From assembly GCA_020631735.1 (NCBI GenBank), contig CM036197.1, positions 48,159,880 to 48,223,879 of the forward strand: DNA of 64,000 nt, in the 5' to 3' direction. The notes under the pieces are model-generated. The model did not search any database. It saw only the letters and a program-made list of their open reading frames with translations, and was not told the origin of the DNA. Below are positions 1 to 10,947 of the stretch, in pieces. Source of the stretch: Saccharum officinarum. Taxonomy: Eukaryota > Streptophyta > Magnoliopsida > Poales > Poaceae. Both the position numbers and the translations under genes were made by a program. Within the stretch, counting starts at the first letter, position 1, and each line of letters starts with the position of its first letter.

Positions 1-243
1 TTGCGGGTTAAGTAGGCAAAGGACACCCCAGGACGGCAGGCAACGTCGCTGCCACGCTGGTGGCGCCGTGGTGGTGGTGGGGGCAGCCGCTGCCGTGCCG
101 GGGGCCGAGGGGGTTGCGGCCTTCCCCAGGTGCGAGCGGCAACGAGGGGGGCCAGCCACCGGCTGACTAGGACGAGTTGCTGGTTTGGGGCAAGAGCCGG
201 CCGGGGTTTTTTTTTTCTGCTTCTGGATAAGAAAAGCACCCCC

Positions 244-1120
244 GGGTACCGGAGCTCGCACAGCCGCAGTCATCAACGACTACCTACAACACCTCTGAGA
301 GCTCCTCATGAACGTTCAGCTTCGGGAGTCCGAGCCTGACCGCTTCGTATGGCGTTGGTCGCTAGATGGCCGATATTCGGTCAAAACAGCATACCGAGCC
401 TTCTTCACGGGTTGGACCACCATGGCAGGCGCAACCGAGCTGTGGCGCGTGCGGACGCCGCCGAAGGTGAAGTTCTTCTTTTGGCTCGCGCTGCACGAAC
501 GTCTCTGGACCAATGAACGCAGGATGCGCCACGGCCTCCAAGCAGACGCGGCATGCTCGCTTTGCGACTAGCTTGCAGAAATCGTCGACCACCTTTTCTG
601 TGCTTGCGTGTACACTCGCGAGGTATGGTCACGCCTGCTGTTCTCCATGGGGTCACCGACCGATCCGCCGCAGCATGACTCCACACTCTGCGGCTGGTGG
701 TTAGCGGGGCGCGAGGCCTTGCCGCAGGGACTCAGCAAAAGTTTTGACTCGCTGGTCCTCCTGGTCGTCTGGAACATTTGGAAAGAGCGAAACCGACGGG
801 TCTTCGATAGCAAGGCTCTAACTCCTACGCAGCTGCTGCACCGCATTCGGGAGGAAGGCGATGAATGGATTGGCGCCGGATACAGCTGCCTAGCGCTGCT
901 CACCACCCTAGTCGCTTGACCGGCAAGCTCGCTCTACAGCACCGTCACACAACCCTTACTGCCGTAGCTACGACCTTTGTCTCCACCACTAAGTTGGTGA
1001 TTTATGTTGTGTGTCTTTCCAGTTGGCAGACGGTCTCTCGCCGTGCTTGCTGATGGAACGTGTAAAACTTCCTCTTCCACTTAATGAAGCACGTGCTAAA
1101 GCACGCTTTCGAAAAAAAAA
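244..1120 (+). mobile_element. 5'-truncated L1-type LINE insertion
   Basis: A retroposed fragment ends in a 9-A tail at 1112-1120, preceded by the grass LINE 3' signature of a short hairpin-like repeat of acgtgct/agcacgc and then ttcg. Near-identical direct repeats (gaaaagcaccccc) flank it at 231-243 and 1121-1133, as expected of a target-site duplication. The paralogous segment at 10918-10944 lacks the insertion. The body encodes the C-terminal zinc-binding region of a plant LINE reverse transcriptase. Confidence 0.8.
308..919 (+). pseudogene. LINE ORF2 C-terminal zinc-binding domain (zf-RVT) remnant
   Basis: The reading frame encodes the zf-RVT domain found at the C terminus of plant L1 LINE ORF2 proteins. 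It shows W-x2-VRTPPKVKFFFW, then a Leu/Thr-rich helix, CSLC-D, DHLFCAC and EVW, in the family order. An in-frame TAG at 569-571 interrupts it, and the same frame reopens and runs to 919, where it ends in a normal stop. The endonuclease and reverse transcriptase domains that should lie upstream are missing because the insertion is 5'-truncated. It is non-functional. The product would have acted in target-primed reverse transcription. Confidence 0.8.
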
Positions 1121-1133
1121 GAAAAGCACCCCC

Positions 1134-1645
1134 CGGTCGGTTCTGGCGTGTACTCCTATGGGATTATGGGATGGAAGTATGGAAGGCTGTATTTCACCCA
1201 TCTCTCCATTCCAAAATTTCCAAATTATAAGGAGTTTTAATTTTTCTGAATATACAACTTTTTTATATATTTAAATATACACAATATTTTTCCCAATTTG
1301 CTACGAGTGTTCTCTATAGTCATCAGCTACGCACAGAGTTTCTGTTTGTGTGTGTGGAGTGTGGTGTGTCCCCGTTGGAGTGACGAGGTGACCTCCGGGT
1401 CGGCTGTGCCGACTCACCACTGACGTACGGCTAACGGCCTACCTTATTCATCCACTAGGGCTGCTGCAGGACAGTTCGTTCCATTTCTGTAACATCGATC
1501 ATTTTCAGCAATGGATAAGGTTAAGGCTCATCAGAGATCGAGCTAGCTAGATCACTGACGGGGCCAGCTGACCCCAGCTCGCATATACATAAACAAATCA
1601 AAGCTTTGTTGTCTTCTTCGCATACTATTAGATTGTTGTTTAGTA
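1134..1645. other. Intergenic sequence shared with copy 2
   Basis: No gene is visible. The interval resumes the duplicated segment interrupted by the LINE. Its strongest match is 1290-1570 against 12040-12320, including the conserved stretch around tgccgactca and gctagctagatcac. It is otherwise AT-rich filler. Confidence 0.6.
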
Positions 1646-1904
1646 CTCCCTCCATGCTAAACTATAAGACATTTCAAGAATTTTAGAGAGTCAAAAGATC
1701 TCAGGTTTGACTAAATTTATATGATAAGATAATAATATTTATAACATCAATTAAGTATCATTAGATTCTTTATTAATTATATTTTTATAGTATACCTATT
1801 TGATGTTATATTTTTTTGTAATTTTCTCTATAATTTGAGTCAAACTTAAGATGTTTTGACTCTCCAAAATTCTTAGAATGCCTTATAATTTGGAATGGAA
1901 GAAG
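1646..1904. mobile_element. Stowaway-like MITE
   Basis: The element begins CTCCCTCCATGCTAAAC and ends with the imperfect reverse complement (GGAATGGAAGAAG). TA dinucleotides at 1644-1645 and 1905-1906 fit the TA target site of Tc1/mariner-type MITEs. It is about 259 bp, AT-rich and non-coding. The long complementary arms extend about 45 bp inward. Confidence 0.8.
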
Positions 1905-2105
1905 TAGTGTGTGGATATTCTAAACCTAGAAGCAACATGATACAGTTGGAAAGCTTCAGGCTAAGCACCTCACACAAATTACAAATCGCTTGCAGACACG
2001 GCCGGGGTGAATTAGTTTGCAGGGCTAGGTTCGACACAGATCGACAGTATCAGTCCCACGGACCCACAGAGGCCACTAGACAAAGGCCGCGGTCACTTGC
2101 CATGC

Positions 2106-2321
2106 GTACCCAAAATATTTCCTCTTCCACCCATCACATCGAATCTTTAAACATATGCATGAAGCATTAAATGTAGGTAAAAAAATAACTAATTACATAG
2201 TTTGTCTGTAAAGTTCGAGACGAATCTTTTAAGTCTAATTAATTTATGGTTGGACAAATTTTACCAAATAACAACGAAAAGCAGTAACTTTTCATCCAAA
2301 TTTTTTCAGCTAAACACAGCC
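2106..2321. mobile_element. Truncated MITE of the GGCCTTGTTTAG family
   Basis: The core contains the family signature in reverse orientation (cgagacgaatcttttaag, then ctaatt and a ggttggacaa box). It ends in gctaaacacagcc, which complements the usual GGCTGTGTTTAG left end. The left end is not recognisable. The same family recurs at 14476, 15025, 15287, 15508, 17177, 17414 and 17743. Confidence 0.65.
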
Positions 2322-2692
2322 AAAGTTGGTGGAGGCATCATATATCAAATCCAAAGCGACTGGACTGACCTGCTTGGCAAGCAAAACTGCAAAAGCATCG
2401 ACCTCGCATGCATTCCCTGATCGAGCGCCCAACCAATACGGCAGGCACGATCGTTTCCCAGCGTCGGTTCTGGTAGTGCCCCCGCCCCCGGCCTCAGCCA
2501 TCGAGTGGATGTGTGTACTGAGCGCTGCGGTCCGCAACAGACCACAAGAGTCCACGTCGAATCGAACTCGAACCTGCCCGGCCGTATCAGATCATCACGG
2601 TCACGGCACGGTTTCAGTGATGTGAAAATGGAAATCTTGCGCCTAATGATGCTTCGTTGAGTGACCCGCACGTAATTACAGTCTTGACTCTG

Positions 2693-3243
2693 ATTGCAGA
2701 ACCACCCAAGCAGAAGGTCACTCAAGGACGGCCATTCATCCCAATGCGGAGCACCCGCATCGCGCGCAACAGATGGATCACATTCCCGCATCCAAACGGG
2801 GAGAGGTGCTCCTGATGAGGAAAATGTGGGTCCTATCCGCGAACGCGACGCCAACCTCCGCCTCCAGAAGGACGTATGACAGCGTCTTCAGGGGCAATCT
2901 GTCCACGGCGGACGTCGAGGCTTTTGACGAGTTGTTCCCAGCAACGAAACCACGTCGTACCAAGGCGCCTCGACGCACGCCGCTTGTCGCGAACTGATCG
3001 CTGGTCACACCATGCAGATCAAGTCTGAAGATGAACGGTGGGTGCAAGCAGGTGCTGAAGGTCTGCGAGCCCTGATCGGCAATTAGCAGGGCTGCAGCCT
3101 GGTTGTTTGTTTTCAGTGTCCGATATGTAGAACCTTATAGAGCTTTGGGTCTGTGAGGCAGCCGTACGCGGCTTTCCTGTAATTTGAACTGCTTCCTCCT
3201 AATACAAAGATATGCACTCTCGTGCGTATTCGCGAAAAAAAAA
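2693..3243 (+). mobile_element. Poly-A retroposon with 16-bp target-site duplication
   Basis: A 551-bp insertion ends in nine A residues (3235-3243) and is bounded by perfect 16-bp direct repeats at 2677-2692 and 3244-3259 (tacagtcttgactctg). The paralogous segment near 16771-16800 is uninterrupted at this point. The 3' end (taatacaaagatatgcac...cgtgcgtattcg before poly-A) has the hairpin-like layout of grass LINE tails. Within it, 2773-2997 is an open frame of 74 codons ending in a Lys/Arg-rich tail, which I do not recognise. It could be a truncated LINE or a retrocopied transcript. Confidence 0.8.
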
Positions 3244-3394
3244 TACAGTCTTGACTCTGGACCCCATTACCAGACGGGCCTAGTGGGGCCAGGGCCCAGT
3301 GGGCCAGTATGTCGGCCGTTGAAGAAAGGAGATGAGCATGCGCTGATCCTCCCTTAAAAAAGCCTAACACATTCTAAGTCTATCAACAACGCAG

Positions 3395-3623
3395 GCGGTG
3401 CGAATGGGCCCCTGGTGATCGTATTTGTTTCTGAAATTTTTCCCGAAATTTTAGGATACACGTACGTGAGCGCATTCGGTGGTACTGCGCACGCGTATCC
3501 CGCGCACTGAAGCGTCTCTCAATCTCTTCTTTGAGTATGTACGGACGCACACGCATGTGTGTGCTTGTGGTGTGAGTGTGGAGTATGTGGATTATATGCG
3601 TCCAAGTTTTACTCGATCAAAAA
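3395..3623 (+). mobile_element. Short retroposon-like insertion with A-rich end
   Basis: The repeat aacaacgcag occurs at 3385-3394 and again at 3624-3633, directly after a run of A residues. The body is a GT-rich, non-coding sequence (cgcatgtgtgtgcttg...). The layout suggests a short LINE 3' end or SINE. The A-run is only seven bases, so this is less certain than the other retroposons. Confidence 0.45.
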
Positions 3624-3789
3624 AACAACGCAGCTGATGTCGCTCTTCCTATGAACCATCTTTTTGTTTCCAATTTTATCATTTTCACGGTCGTTCGCGC
3701 AATTTGAATACGGTGAACACTTTTCATACGCACGACCGATGACGTTAGACACTAATCACACGGTGGGCCCTACTAGACCATCTAACATA

Positions 3790-4110
3790 ACTAGTACAAA
3801 AAAATTATAAACGACTCTCATTTGTAATAGAGACAGTTGACTCAGGAAACCGTCTATAACCTCGGCGGGAGGCACTGTAGCTACACAACCGTTGCTGGAA
3901 ATCAAATTTCTGAGACGGTTCTGTTAAGAAAACCTCTCCTGAAAACGTATCCATTTCCTGAAAATAGGATTTTTGGGTGACGAACGTCTTTACGGAACAA
4001 TCTCTAGAGATAGAGTTTCAAGAACGGTTCTCTTAAGAGAACCGCGTCTGAAATCTAGTAACAGGGACGGTGCTCTTAGTCAACCTCCCCTAAAAATAAC
4101 CCTCTATAAA
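3790..4110. mobile_element. CACTA-like subterminal repeat remnant
   Basis: Three diverged copies of a palindromic unit, of the form acggttctcttaagagaacc followed by tctgaaa, lie at about 3910-3955, 4020-4055 and 4065-4095. Arrays of short inverted subterminal motifs like these are characteristic of CACTA (En/Spm-type) transposon ends. No clean CACTA terminus or transposase is present, so this is a fragment at best. Confidence 0.4.
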
Positions 4111-4422
4111 TATCCTTCTTCCTCCTAGCGACTGTAGCTGGTCACACAATTGTAGTTGTTCATGCCATTGTTGAGTTCCATTGGAGGCGAGAAATTACAA
4201 AAACAAAAACAAAAAAAGAGGAGGAAGGTTTGGGGCTGCTGGATCTGGCCGGGCCCGAGCCGGCGGCGAGCTCTACCTCTTGGGGGACGCCGGGGATCGG
4301 CGGCCTCCTTGCCGGCTCTGTGGTGGTGGTGGCGTGTCGCTGCAGTAGTGGTGCCTGTGCTGGTGGCTTCTGGCCTTGGACAGGTGGGTGCCGCGGGTGG
4401 CATGCTCTAGTGGACGTTCAGG

Positions 4423-5367
4423 ATATGGGTGAAAACCTCGCTCGGTTCCGCCGGGCCGGCGGCGGGGGCGTAGCTGCGCCTTCTACCTTCTTGGAGGCGT
4501 CGTCAAAGATCCTGTCCGTCAGAGCAAGCTGGGTCGAAAGACCTACCCTTGTGCTTCTTCCTGCGATGTTGGCATCCGTGGATGTCAAGGCCCTTCGTGA
4601 AGGCATCGCTAGAGCACATCTGCAGCCATCCCTCAGTGCTCTTGCTGGAGTTGCTCCTTGTGTTATGCCTGCCTGCGCTTCTTGCTCATCTTCGCTTTGG
4701 TCTAACTAGCCTGCGTGATGTTGTTGCCGTCGTCAGCGGATGCTTTGCCGCTGTTGCTCTCCTTTGACGGATGCTTCGCCGTCGTTGTTGAGACGCCCCC
4801 CTCATGTTGGCGGCTGAGGGCGTGATGGTCGCTTCCTCATTGTTGCTTCTTCGCAATGGATGCCTTGCCACTGTCACTCCGTCGCCTTGGGCTCCCCTCA
4901 GGCAGGTGCTGCTGAATGCGCGTCGAGCCCCTTCTTGGGCTCCCCCTCAGATAGGTGCTGTTGAGTGCGCTTTGAGCCCCCGACTGGGGCTCCCCCTCTG
5001 GTAGGTTCCCCCGCTACCGAGTGCGTGTTGAACCCCCACGCTTCGTCCTTGGTGTCGTGTTGCTCGGGCGAATACTTTGCCGCCGTCTCATCTTGGTGGA
5101 TGCTTTGTCACCGCGGCTTCACATCTTGGGCTGGCTCCCTAGCGTTCATGATTCTCTCCTTGGCAGGTTCAGTCGGATTGGCGCTGGTGGACGGGTCTCC
5201 CCTTCCGCCTTCTTTCTTATTTGTCTGTTGTCTAGGTTATTGGCCATATTCTCTGTGGTTATGTAACCGGCACTATGGGTACGCCTGTAGTTGCTTTATG
5301 TAAGCCGTTCTTTCAGCATCCCTTCTTCTTAATGAAAAGACACGTAAAGTCGTGTTCGAGAAAAAAA
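4423..5367 (+). mobile_element. Probable LINE 3'-untranslated region with poly-A
   Basis: This GC-rich, T-skewed stretch contains gggtgaaaacctcgctcgg near its start and ends at 5361-5367 in a short poly-A after ttaatgaaaagacacgtaaagtcgtgttcgag. The latter has the same hairpin-plus-ttcgag design as the LINE tail at 1081-1120. It has no long open frame with recognisable domains. I could not find a target-site duplication. The GC-rich reading frames here are short and unconserved. Confidence 0.45.
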
Positions 5368-6146
5368 TGGTTTCGCCTTTCAACCTTTGAAGGAGTTGGG
5401 TTTAAAGGGTGCGATCAAAAACCGAGGGACGAGCCAAGGTCAAAAAAATCCTGATCTTAACATTAAAAAAATCCTGATCTTGATCGGGCCAGAATTGGCA
5501 CCTGTCAAAGGAGGTTTCCACATGGAGGAAGGGCTCTTGTTCGAACGCTGAACACTCTGCCAAGAACTATCCTCTCATCCAAGAAGTTTCGGTATTCCAA
5601 AGACCAATTAGGGCCACCATTATTCCAGAGGTAAAAGAAGAGCTTGAAGGCCTGGCACTCAAACGGCCTGAGCTCGTAGATGAAGTGACCAACCGTGTTT
5701 GAAGACCGAGAAACGAAAAACTCGACCATGCAACAAAAAAGAACCTTAAAATCAATAGCTTGGCCACCAATGGTCGCTTGGAGAAGACGACCAACGGAAG
5801 CAAGACAAAGTCGAAATTTGCAGCGGCCAAAAGAAACAACCAAGAAAAATGCACGGGAGAAAGAACCAGAGTTGGTTACCAGAAGACCAAAGGTGCGCCG
5901 AATATGACGCCGAATGGCAATGCCCAGCCTGAAGTTCAGACAAGGGAGCTCCATCGGAGGGTGCAAGATCAGGAGCTTCGTCGCTGAGGAAAGACAGGCT
6001 CACCAGGGAGGAGAGGTTAAGAAACGGAAACGCCACGACGACCCAAAAGGCCATGGTAAAGGGTGGCGAAGGACTCCGGTGACGAAGAGGATGGCAACGG
6101 TGGCCGTGTTGCTATGAATATTGCGGGCCTATTGGTTTTGCTTGCT
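5368..6146. other. Unassigned low-copy-looking sequence
   Basis: A local repeat of aaaaaaatcctgatctt occurs twice at about 5445-5480. The minus strand has a 153-codon open frame at 5505-5966 without recognisable domains, and several overlapping frames are equally open. I see no RNA gene and no transposon end. It may be decayed transposon-derived coding sequence, but nothing in it is diagnostic. Confidence 0.3.
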
Positions 6147-6156
6147 AATCAACCAT

Positions 6157-6502
6157 GACCAGAAGAATGCCCTGCGCGTTGCTGTGGGAATCGTAGATGA
6201 AATTATACTATTTATATTTACTTATATAGATGAATAAACATTATAATACATGTTAGTGGATGCTTTTTAGCACTCATGTTGATAACTAAATATATGTTAT
6301 TAAATGATGTAGTTTGCTAATGTTTTTTAAGTGAAAGTGGTTTGCTAATGTGAATATCTTGAATGAAAACATAATTGCATATGCAAGTGGGATGAGCTAG
6401 TGGGTGCTGACGTGGACATTTTTCATGGCAAGATAGAATGCTAGTGAGATTGAATATAAGATATATAGATTAGTTCTTCTAAAAAAATACTTCTTCTAAA
6501 AA
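6157..6502 (+). mobile_element. SINE-like retroposon
   Basis: Direct repeats aatcaaccat at 6147-6156 and 6503-6512 bound a 346-bp insertion. It starts gaccagaagaatgccctgcgcg and ends in two copies of ttcttctaaaaaaa. The body is non-coding. The GC-rich head, AT-rich body and oligo-A-rich tail fit a short non-autonomous non-LTR element. I do not know the family. Confidence 0.6.
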
Positions 6503-6512
6503 AATCAACCAT

Positions 6513-7785
6513 AATAACGCAACAAAAGGGTGAGTTGCCTCCACTGACACTGTCGTTAATCCAGCGCAATACGTACCTTTTGATTGGTCACCATCGGACA
6601 CACTTGGGCCTAATCTTCAACCTATCTAGTAGCAGCAACGCGTGGTCGTCACTCTCATCGCTGCCATCGCCCATCCCATATTGCCCGCTGCTCCTGCGGC
6701 GGTGGCGGTGGCGGTGCATGCTGGCCAGGCCCCAGACGGGTGCGACGCGCGTAGGCGGCGCGCGGCCACGCGCAGTGGCGGATCCAGAACAAAATCTTAG
6801 GTACGGCGGTCTGAATCATTGTCTGACTACTTATCACACTTTCGATGTCACTTTACTAGTTCAGCGCATCATTTATTCACTAATCTAATTACTTCACATC
6901 ACAATTGACATAGCAATTAGAATTAGTCAATTTTCACTTATTATCTTCCCATCAGAGGCGGCACTGCATGCTTCTCCGCTAGGCTGCTGCGGCTGCAGAG
7001 TCCACTCATTCAGGGTTCAGACGTGCAGTCGGGCGACACTTCGAGCAAGTAGTTGTAGGCTAAATAATAGGCCATGAACATTGTGATGTCTGCTCGGCAA
7101 TCAGAGTTTATCGTCAATTTATTTGGCACAAACAAGTACAACCAGCCACTTTTGTCTTTTTTCTCAAATGTTAATTGCTAATGTTGACCGTTGAAGCCGA
7201 GAGACATGCATCCATGGGTGACTGGCAGGTGTGGCGGCGTCATAGCTTGCGAGATAGGTGGATCCGGCCCTGGCCACGCGGCGTGCAAGCTACCGAAGAC
7301 CGCGCGCGCGAGTGCGGCCACAAGGCCACGCACAGCTTCAGCGGCGCCGCCGACACTGCCGGCCTGCTGCATGTGCATGCATGCAGATGGCATGGACCCC
7401 CGGTGAGTAGGCGTGACGCCGCGCGCGTTTGCTCTGGTTGATGGCTCCCCTGCACCAGACAGATCTGACTCGGTCTCGCCCGTTCGCACACAAAACAAAA
7501 CTCTCGCTGTCCCATAGAACTGTCTGTGCTCGTGGGCTAGCAGCTTCGCACGAGACGGCGTCGCTCTGACGCTCTGCCCGCTGGTGTTTGCGTTGCCTTG
7601 CGGCCTCCCCCAGTTGCGAGCGGCAAGCACCCGTGGTCCCTACCGCGCTGATTAATGCCTCTTCTGTCTTCTACGAGTAGTGGTTTGGGCGACAAGGACC
7701 GGAGGCGGCTCGTACTTATGACACGTCATTGGATAAACATGTGTGTGTATTATGTTTTCGAAAAAAAGTGATCCAACTAGAATAA
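6513..7785. other. Intergenic stretch with a hAT-like MITE remnant
   Basis: At 6770 the sequence gcagtggcggatccag resembles the terminus of a common hAT-type MITE, with a possible partner near 6955-6970 (gaggcggcactgc). The arms are poorly matched. The rest to 7560 is non-coding. A minus-strand frame at 7178-7630 is open for 150 codons but shows no domain or conserved motif. A short poly-A after ttttcg at 7758-7767 may be another LINE tail. Confidence 0.3.
7560..7720. repeat. Third diverged copy of the duplicated block
   Basis: The cagttgcgagcggcaa core followed by a tggtttgggcgacaag box matches 125-200 and 10820-10895 in the same order. It is more diverged than those two are from each other. 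It suggests that the block (possibly an upstream region of a duplicated gene) has been copied more than once here. Confidence 0.5.
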
Positions 7786-7983
7786 GATCCTATTTGGAGA
7801 AATAATAGCTAGCGGCTAATAATTAGCTCCTTAAATCCAAATATGTTTAGCTAATTGTTAATTGAATGCTCAACTAACAACTATTTCACTAGTTAGACCA
7901 AACTAGCTAATAACAGCGATATAGCTATGAGCTATTAGCTAGCTAATACTCCTAATTAGCAGCTAATGGATCCAAACAGAACT
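7786..7983. mobile_element. Tourist-like MITE (first of a tandem pair)
   Basis: Terminal inverted repeats GATCCTATTTGG and its complement at the right end (ggatccaaacagaac) are flanked by TAA at 7783-7785 and 7984-7986. The interior is rich in agctaat/attagct repeats and non-coding. A three-base TAA/TTA target is the hallmark of PIF/Harbinger-type MITEs. Confidence 0.65.
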
Positions 7984-8004
7984 TAAATGTCATACGAGGA
8001 CTTA

Positions 8005-8209
8005 GGCGTTGTTTGGATCAAATAGATAATAGTTAGTTGCTAATAATTATCTCATTGGATCCAAACAAGTCTAGCTAATATATAGTTTAGCTAGTTTTTA
8101 GCTCTAACAACTATTTCATTAGTTGGACCAAACTAGCTAATAGCAGCTAATATTAGCTATGATCTATTACGTTGTGAACTATTAACAGCTAATGGATCAA
8201 AATATGCCC
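8005..8209. mobile_element. Tourist-like MITE (second of a tandem pair)
   Basis: The ends GGCGTTGTTTGGATC and gatcaaaatatgccc are imperfect inverted repeats, flanked by TTA at 8002-8004 and 8210-8212. The interior is closely similar to the neighbouring element at 7786-7983, so two relatives landed within 25 bp of each other. Confidence 0.7.
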
Positions 8210-8212
8210 TTA

Positions 8213-8950
8213 GAGATAGAGCAAAGGGAGGATCTCATTAGTAATGAGCCACGTGTTTCTCCAAAATCTAAGATCAAGCGTTTTTTTTTCTCATTTTCCC
8301 CCCAAAATAGTCGATGTTCACACTCTAATGTAAACTGGAGTGCAGTGCTAAATACTTTTGACAATATATCTTCATAATTCTTAGGATCATTGCTTCTTGT
8401 TTCCCCGCTGCAAAAGCAAATTTGTAAAAAAACTGCAACTACATTTAAACATCATTAAATTAGGTTTACTAAATCCACCATGTAAGGAGTATTCATTTAA
8501 GATATATATTTAGATGAAATTAGATAATTTTGATTTAAAAAAAAACTCGAGAAAATCGGTGTTGCTTGATCCTGGTGAAGATGACCCCGTCGGTCTGCAT
8601 GCTAGAGCGCGCTTGGCGATGAACCCAACAAAGTCATGAACACAAAACTCTGACCGCCTGTTAATCTTTTTTTCTGTACAATATCACCAGATGGTTGCCG
8701 TTCCACAACAGACTATAAATTTCGCACAAAAACGAATAGAAGGTTCAAATGCATGTACAAAGACGAAAAAGAAGAGAGTACTAAAAGAACCAAAATGGAC
8801 ACTGTACAAGGTGGACTTGACAAATCCTGAGGAAATAAAAAAAATGGAGGAACGAAACTTTGTTCCTTATGCAGGATAAAACCTCAGGAATCGAGAAACA
8901 GTAATTGCTAACCTAACCGATCAAGGGCAACACACGACCCTTGCGGATCA
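8213..8950. other. AT-rich intergenic sequence
   Basis: No gene is recognisable. An open frame at 8691-8879 (62 codons, Lys-rich) lacks known motifs and has no conserved counterpart elsewhere in the window. This stretch lies 3' of the broken minus-strand gene at 8951-9297 and may include its former 3' flank. Confidence 0.35.
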
Positions 8951-9297
8951 TCAGTAGATGTCGTCGAAGGCGAGCATGGCATGCGCGACGGCATCCTCGC
9001 GCGTCCTTGCCACGCGGCCCACGCCGCGTGCCGAGGAGGAGGTGGAGGAGGAGGCTCCACCGTCCTGTCGCTGCTGCTGCTGGCCCAGCTGGCTCCGCGC
9101 CTGCAGCAGCTGCACGCCGCGCCGGGCGCCGGCGACGTAGCCCCGCAGTCCGGCGGCGTAGAAGGACACGATGCCCCGCAGCGTGATGCAGGCCCGCGCG
9201 CCAGCGGCAGCGCGAGGTTCAACGGCCACAGCAGGAACGCGAGCCGGAACGCCTTCAGGAACCCGGCCGCCACGGCCGGCACGGCGAGGAACAGCAT
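8951..9297 (-). pseudogene. Broken copy of small hydrophobic protein gene
   Basis: This is a paralogue of the intact gene at 43486-43755. The N-terminal part reads LAVPAVAAGFLKAFRLAF and continues as a hydrophobic helix. A 10-bp deletion near 9198 relative to the intact gene then shifts the frame, and the conserved continuation (ACITLRGIVSFY) is found in another frame. A Gln/Ser-rich insertion follows before the shared C-terminal motif (DAVAHAM). The start codon of the intact copy is also not conserved; the first ATG here (9297) lies slightly downstream. It should not make the full protein. The family's function is unknown to me. Confidence 0.65.
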
Positions 9298-10713
9298 GTA
9301 TGTGAACCGCCGCAGCCGTCTGTGTGGAGTCTATAGGCAGGGCACCACTGCCGCTAGCCCGCTACTGCAAGTACTTGCATGTAGAGTAGGTCGTTGCATC
9401 TCTCTATCCCTCTCCACGGTGGGCCGGGCATGACAAGGATCCCTTTTAACCGAGCTCTACCTCCTGATTGCTACCTCTAGGGCCTTAATTATCTGATTCT
9501 GATGCTGCAGATATGAAGTGATTCTAGAGCGGTGCTACGTACTGGAGGACTGAATAGAGAAAGGGCTTTTAACCCCCAGCTTCCAATGCAAGTAGAGGAA
9601 TATGATTTTTGTCTAATCACTACTAGAATCTATATAACTTTTTGCTGTTTGGCTAAGCTGGAAACTGCTCCAAGAAGGGTGTGCAGGGCTTCGAGCACGA
9701 TGCATCAGTGTCTAATAAAGACCAGACCGAGAGGTGAACACGGGGAATGGGAAGGTACGTTGGATGTTGGTCTTATACATAAGTGCACTCCGTCACTGAT
9801 AACTGTATGGTATGGATCGGAGTAGTTGGCTTACTCCGTTAACACTCTTGACCGGGTGCAGCTTGCACAAGTACTCCCAGTTTTAAATTTGCACTAATAC
9901 TCTAGATGGGAGCCACGCATGCACGTCTTTTAATTTTCAACAAGAACGGATAAGTCAGCATCTCACATGCTGTACCCGATTGTATATACACCTGGGGCCA
10001 ACAGCAGTATAAAACAAATAATACATGTATTCTTTTTTTTTCTTCACAAACATATAGCTTGGGTGTAGATCTAAGCAACACTATATTCTAGTTAAGATTC
10101 AATTAATTAATCATTGTTCATATATTGCGTGTACCAGATCACAACAAAGCTACATCAGTTGTTTGGAGAGGAAGGTGAAGAACATTCCACATGCACCAAC
10201 TTCGATGTCGAGGGGTTGCATTTTCGGTCCATGTGGTGTCCTAATTACATGCATAGGGCGCATCGTCGTTTCCTTGCGTTTTTCTAGTCCCTGTCAGAAG
10301 TGATTATGTGTTGCCCTTCCTCGACCCGAGGAGCTAGCTACCTACCTAGTTGCTCATGGAGCGGTGGGCGGTGGCCATCAATATTTCGACCTGATGAGAA
10401 AATTCAGTCGATCAAAATTCACCCGTACGTATTTACAAACCACGGTTGCATTGCATGTTACAACAATTTCCCAAACTTTTTGGGACGCTACCAAAAATCA
10501 TGCTACGAACAAGAAGAAACCAAACGAGCGAGCAATGGACAAGGTCACAACTCACAATGGGAGAAGGAAGAGCTAGATCCTAAGCTAAGCTAGCAAAGGC
10601 CGGGCGGCATGCACTTGCCATCACGAGCACGACGGACAGGGAGTCAGGGAAGAACAGCAGGCAGCAGGTAGGCGGCAAAGGACGACAGCCACCGTACCAA
10701 GGCGGCGTGTCCT
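9298..10713. other. Intergenic, upstream of the broken small gene
   Basis: The first 130 bp align loosely with the upstream region of the intact paralogue (43756-43880), including a ctctatccctctc motif. The remainder holds no supported gene. Near 10668-10681 and 10728-10741 the motif gtaggcggcaaagg occurs twice, the second copy at the border of the duplicated segment. Confidence 0.4.
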
Positions 10714-10947
10714 CGCGGGTTAATAAGTAGGCGGCAAAGGACACGCCAGGACGGCAGGTAATGTCGCTGCCACGCTGGTGGTGCCGTGGTGACTGGTGGG
10801 CCGAGGGCGTTGCGCCCTTCCCCAGTTGCGAGCTGCAACGAGGGGAGCAGCCACCGGCTGACTAGGACTAGTCGCTGGTTTTGGGCAAAGGGCGGGCCGG
10901 GGTTTTCGCTGGTTCTGGATAAGAAAGCACCCGCCTACGTGTACTAA

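Larger units (their letters stand above)
1..3385. repeat. Segmental duplication, copy 1
   Basis: This stretch is a diverged paralogue of 10714-16910. Matching blocks seen by eye are 1-243 with 10714-10944, 1134-1240 with 10935-10944 plus 11235-11275, 1290-1570 with 12040-12320, 2548-2692 with 15257-15280 plus 15747-15815 and 16742-16790, and 3259-3370 with 16790-16910. Each copy has private insertions that the other lacks, so the pair acts as an empty-site comparison. The left border may lie outside the window. The duplication length of about 10.7 kb is inferred from the spacing of matching blocks. Confidence 0.75.

Noticed and set aside
5505..5966. 153-codon minus-strand ORF
   Set aside because: No recognisable domain, competing open frames on both strands, no conserved copy. 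A resemblance to plant mobile-domain proteins was too weak to call.
7178..7630. 150-codon minus-strand ORF
   Set aside because: It overlaps the duplicated non-coding block, and its translation is not conserved in the paralogous blocks at 125 and 10820.
8691..8879. 62-codon Lys-rich ORF
   Set aside because: Too short, no motif, and no second copy to support it.
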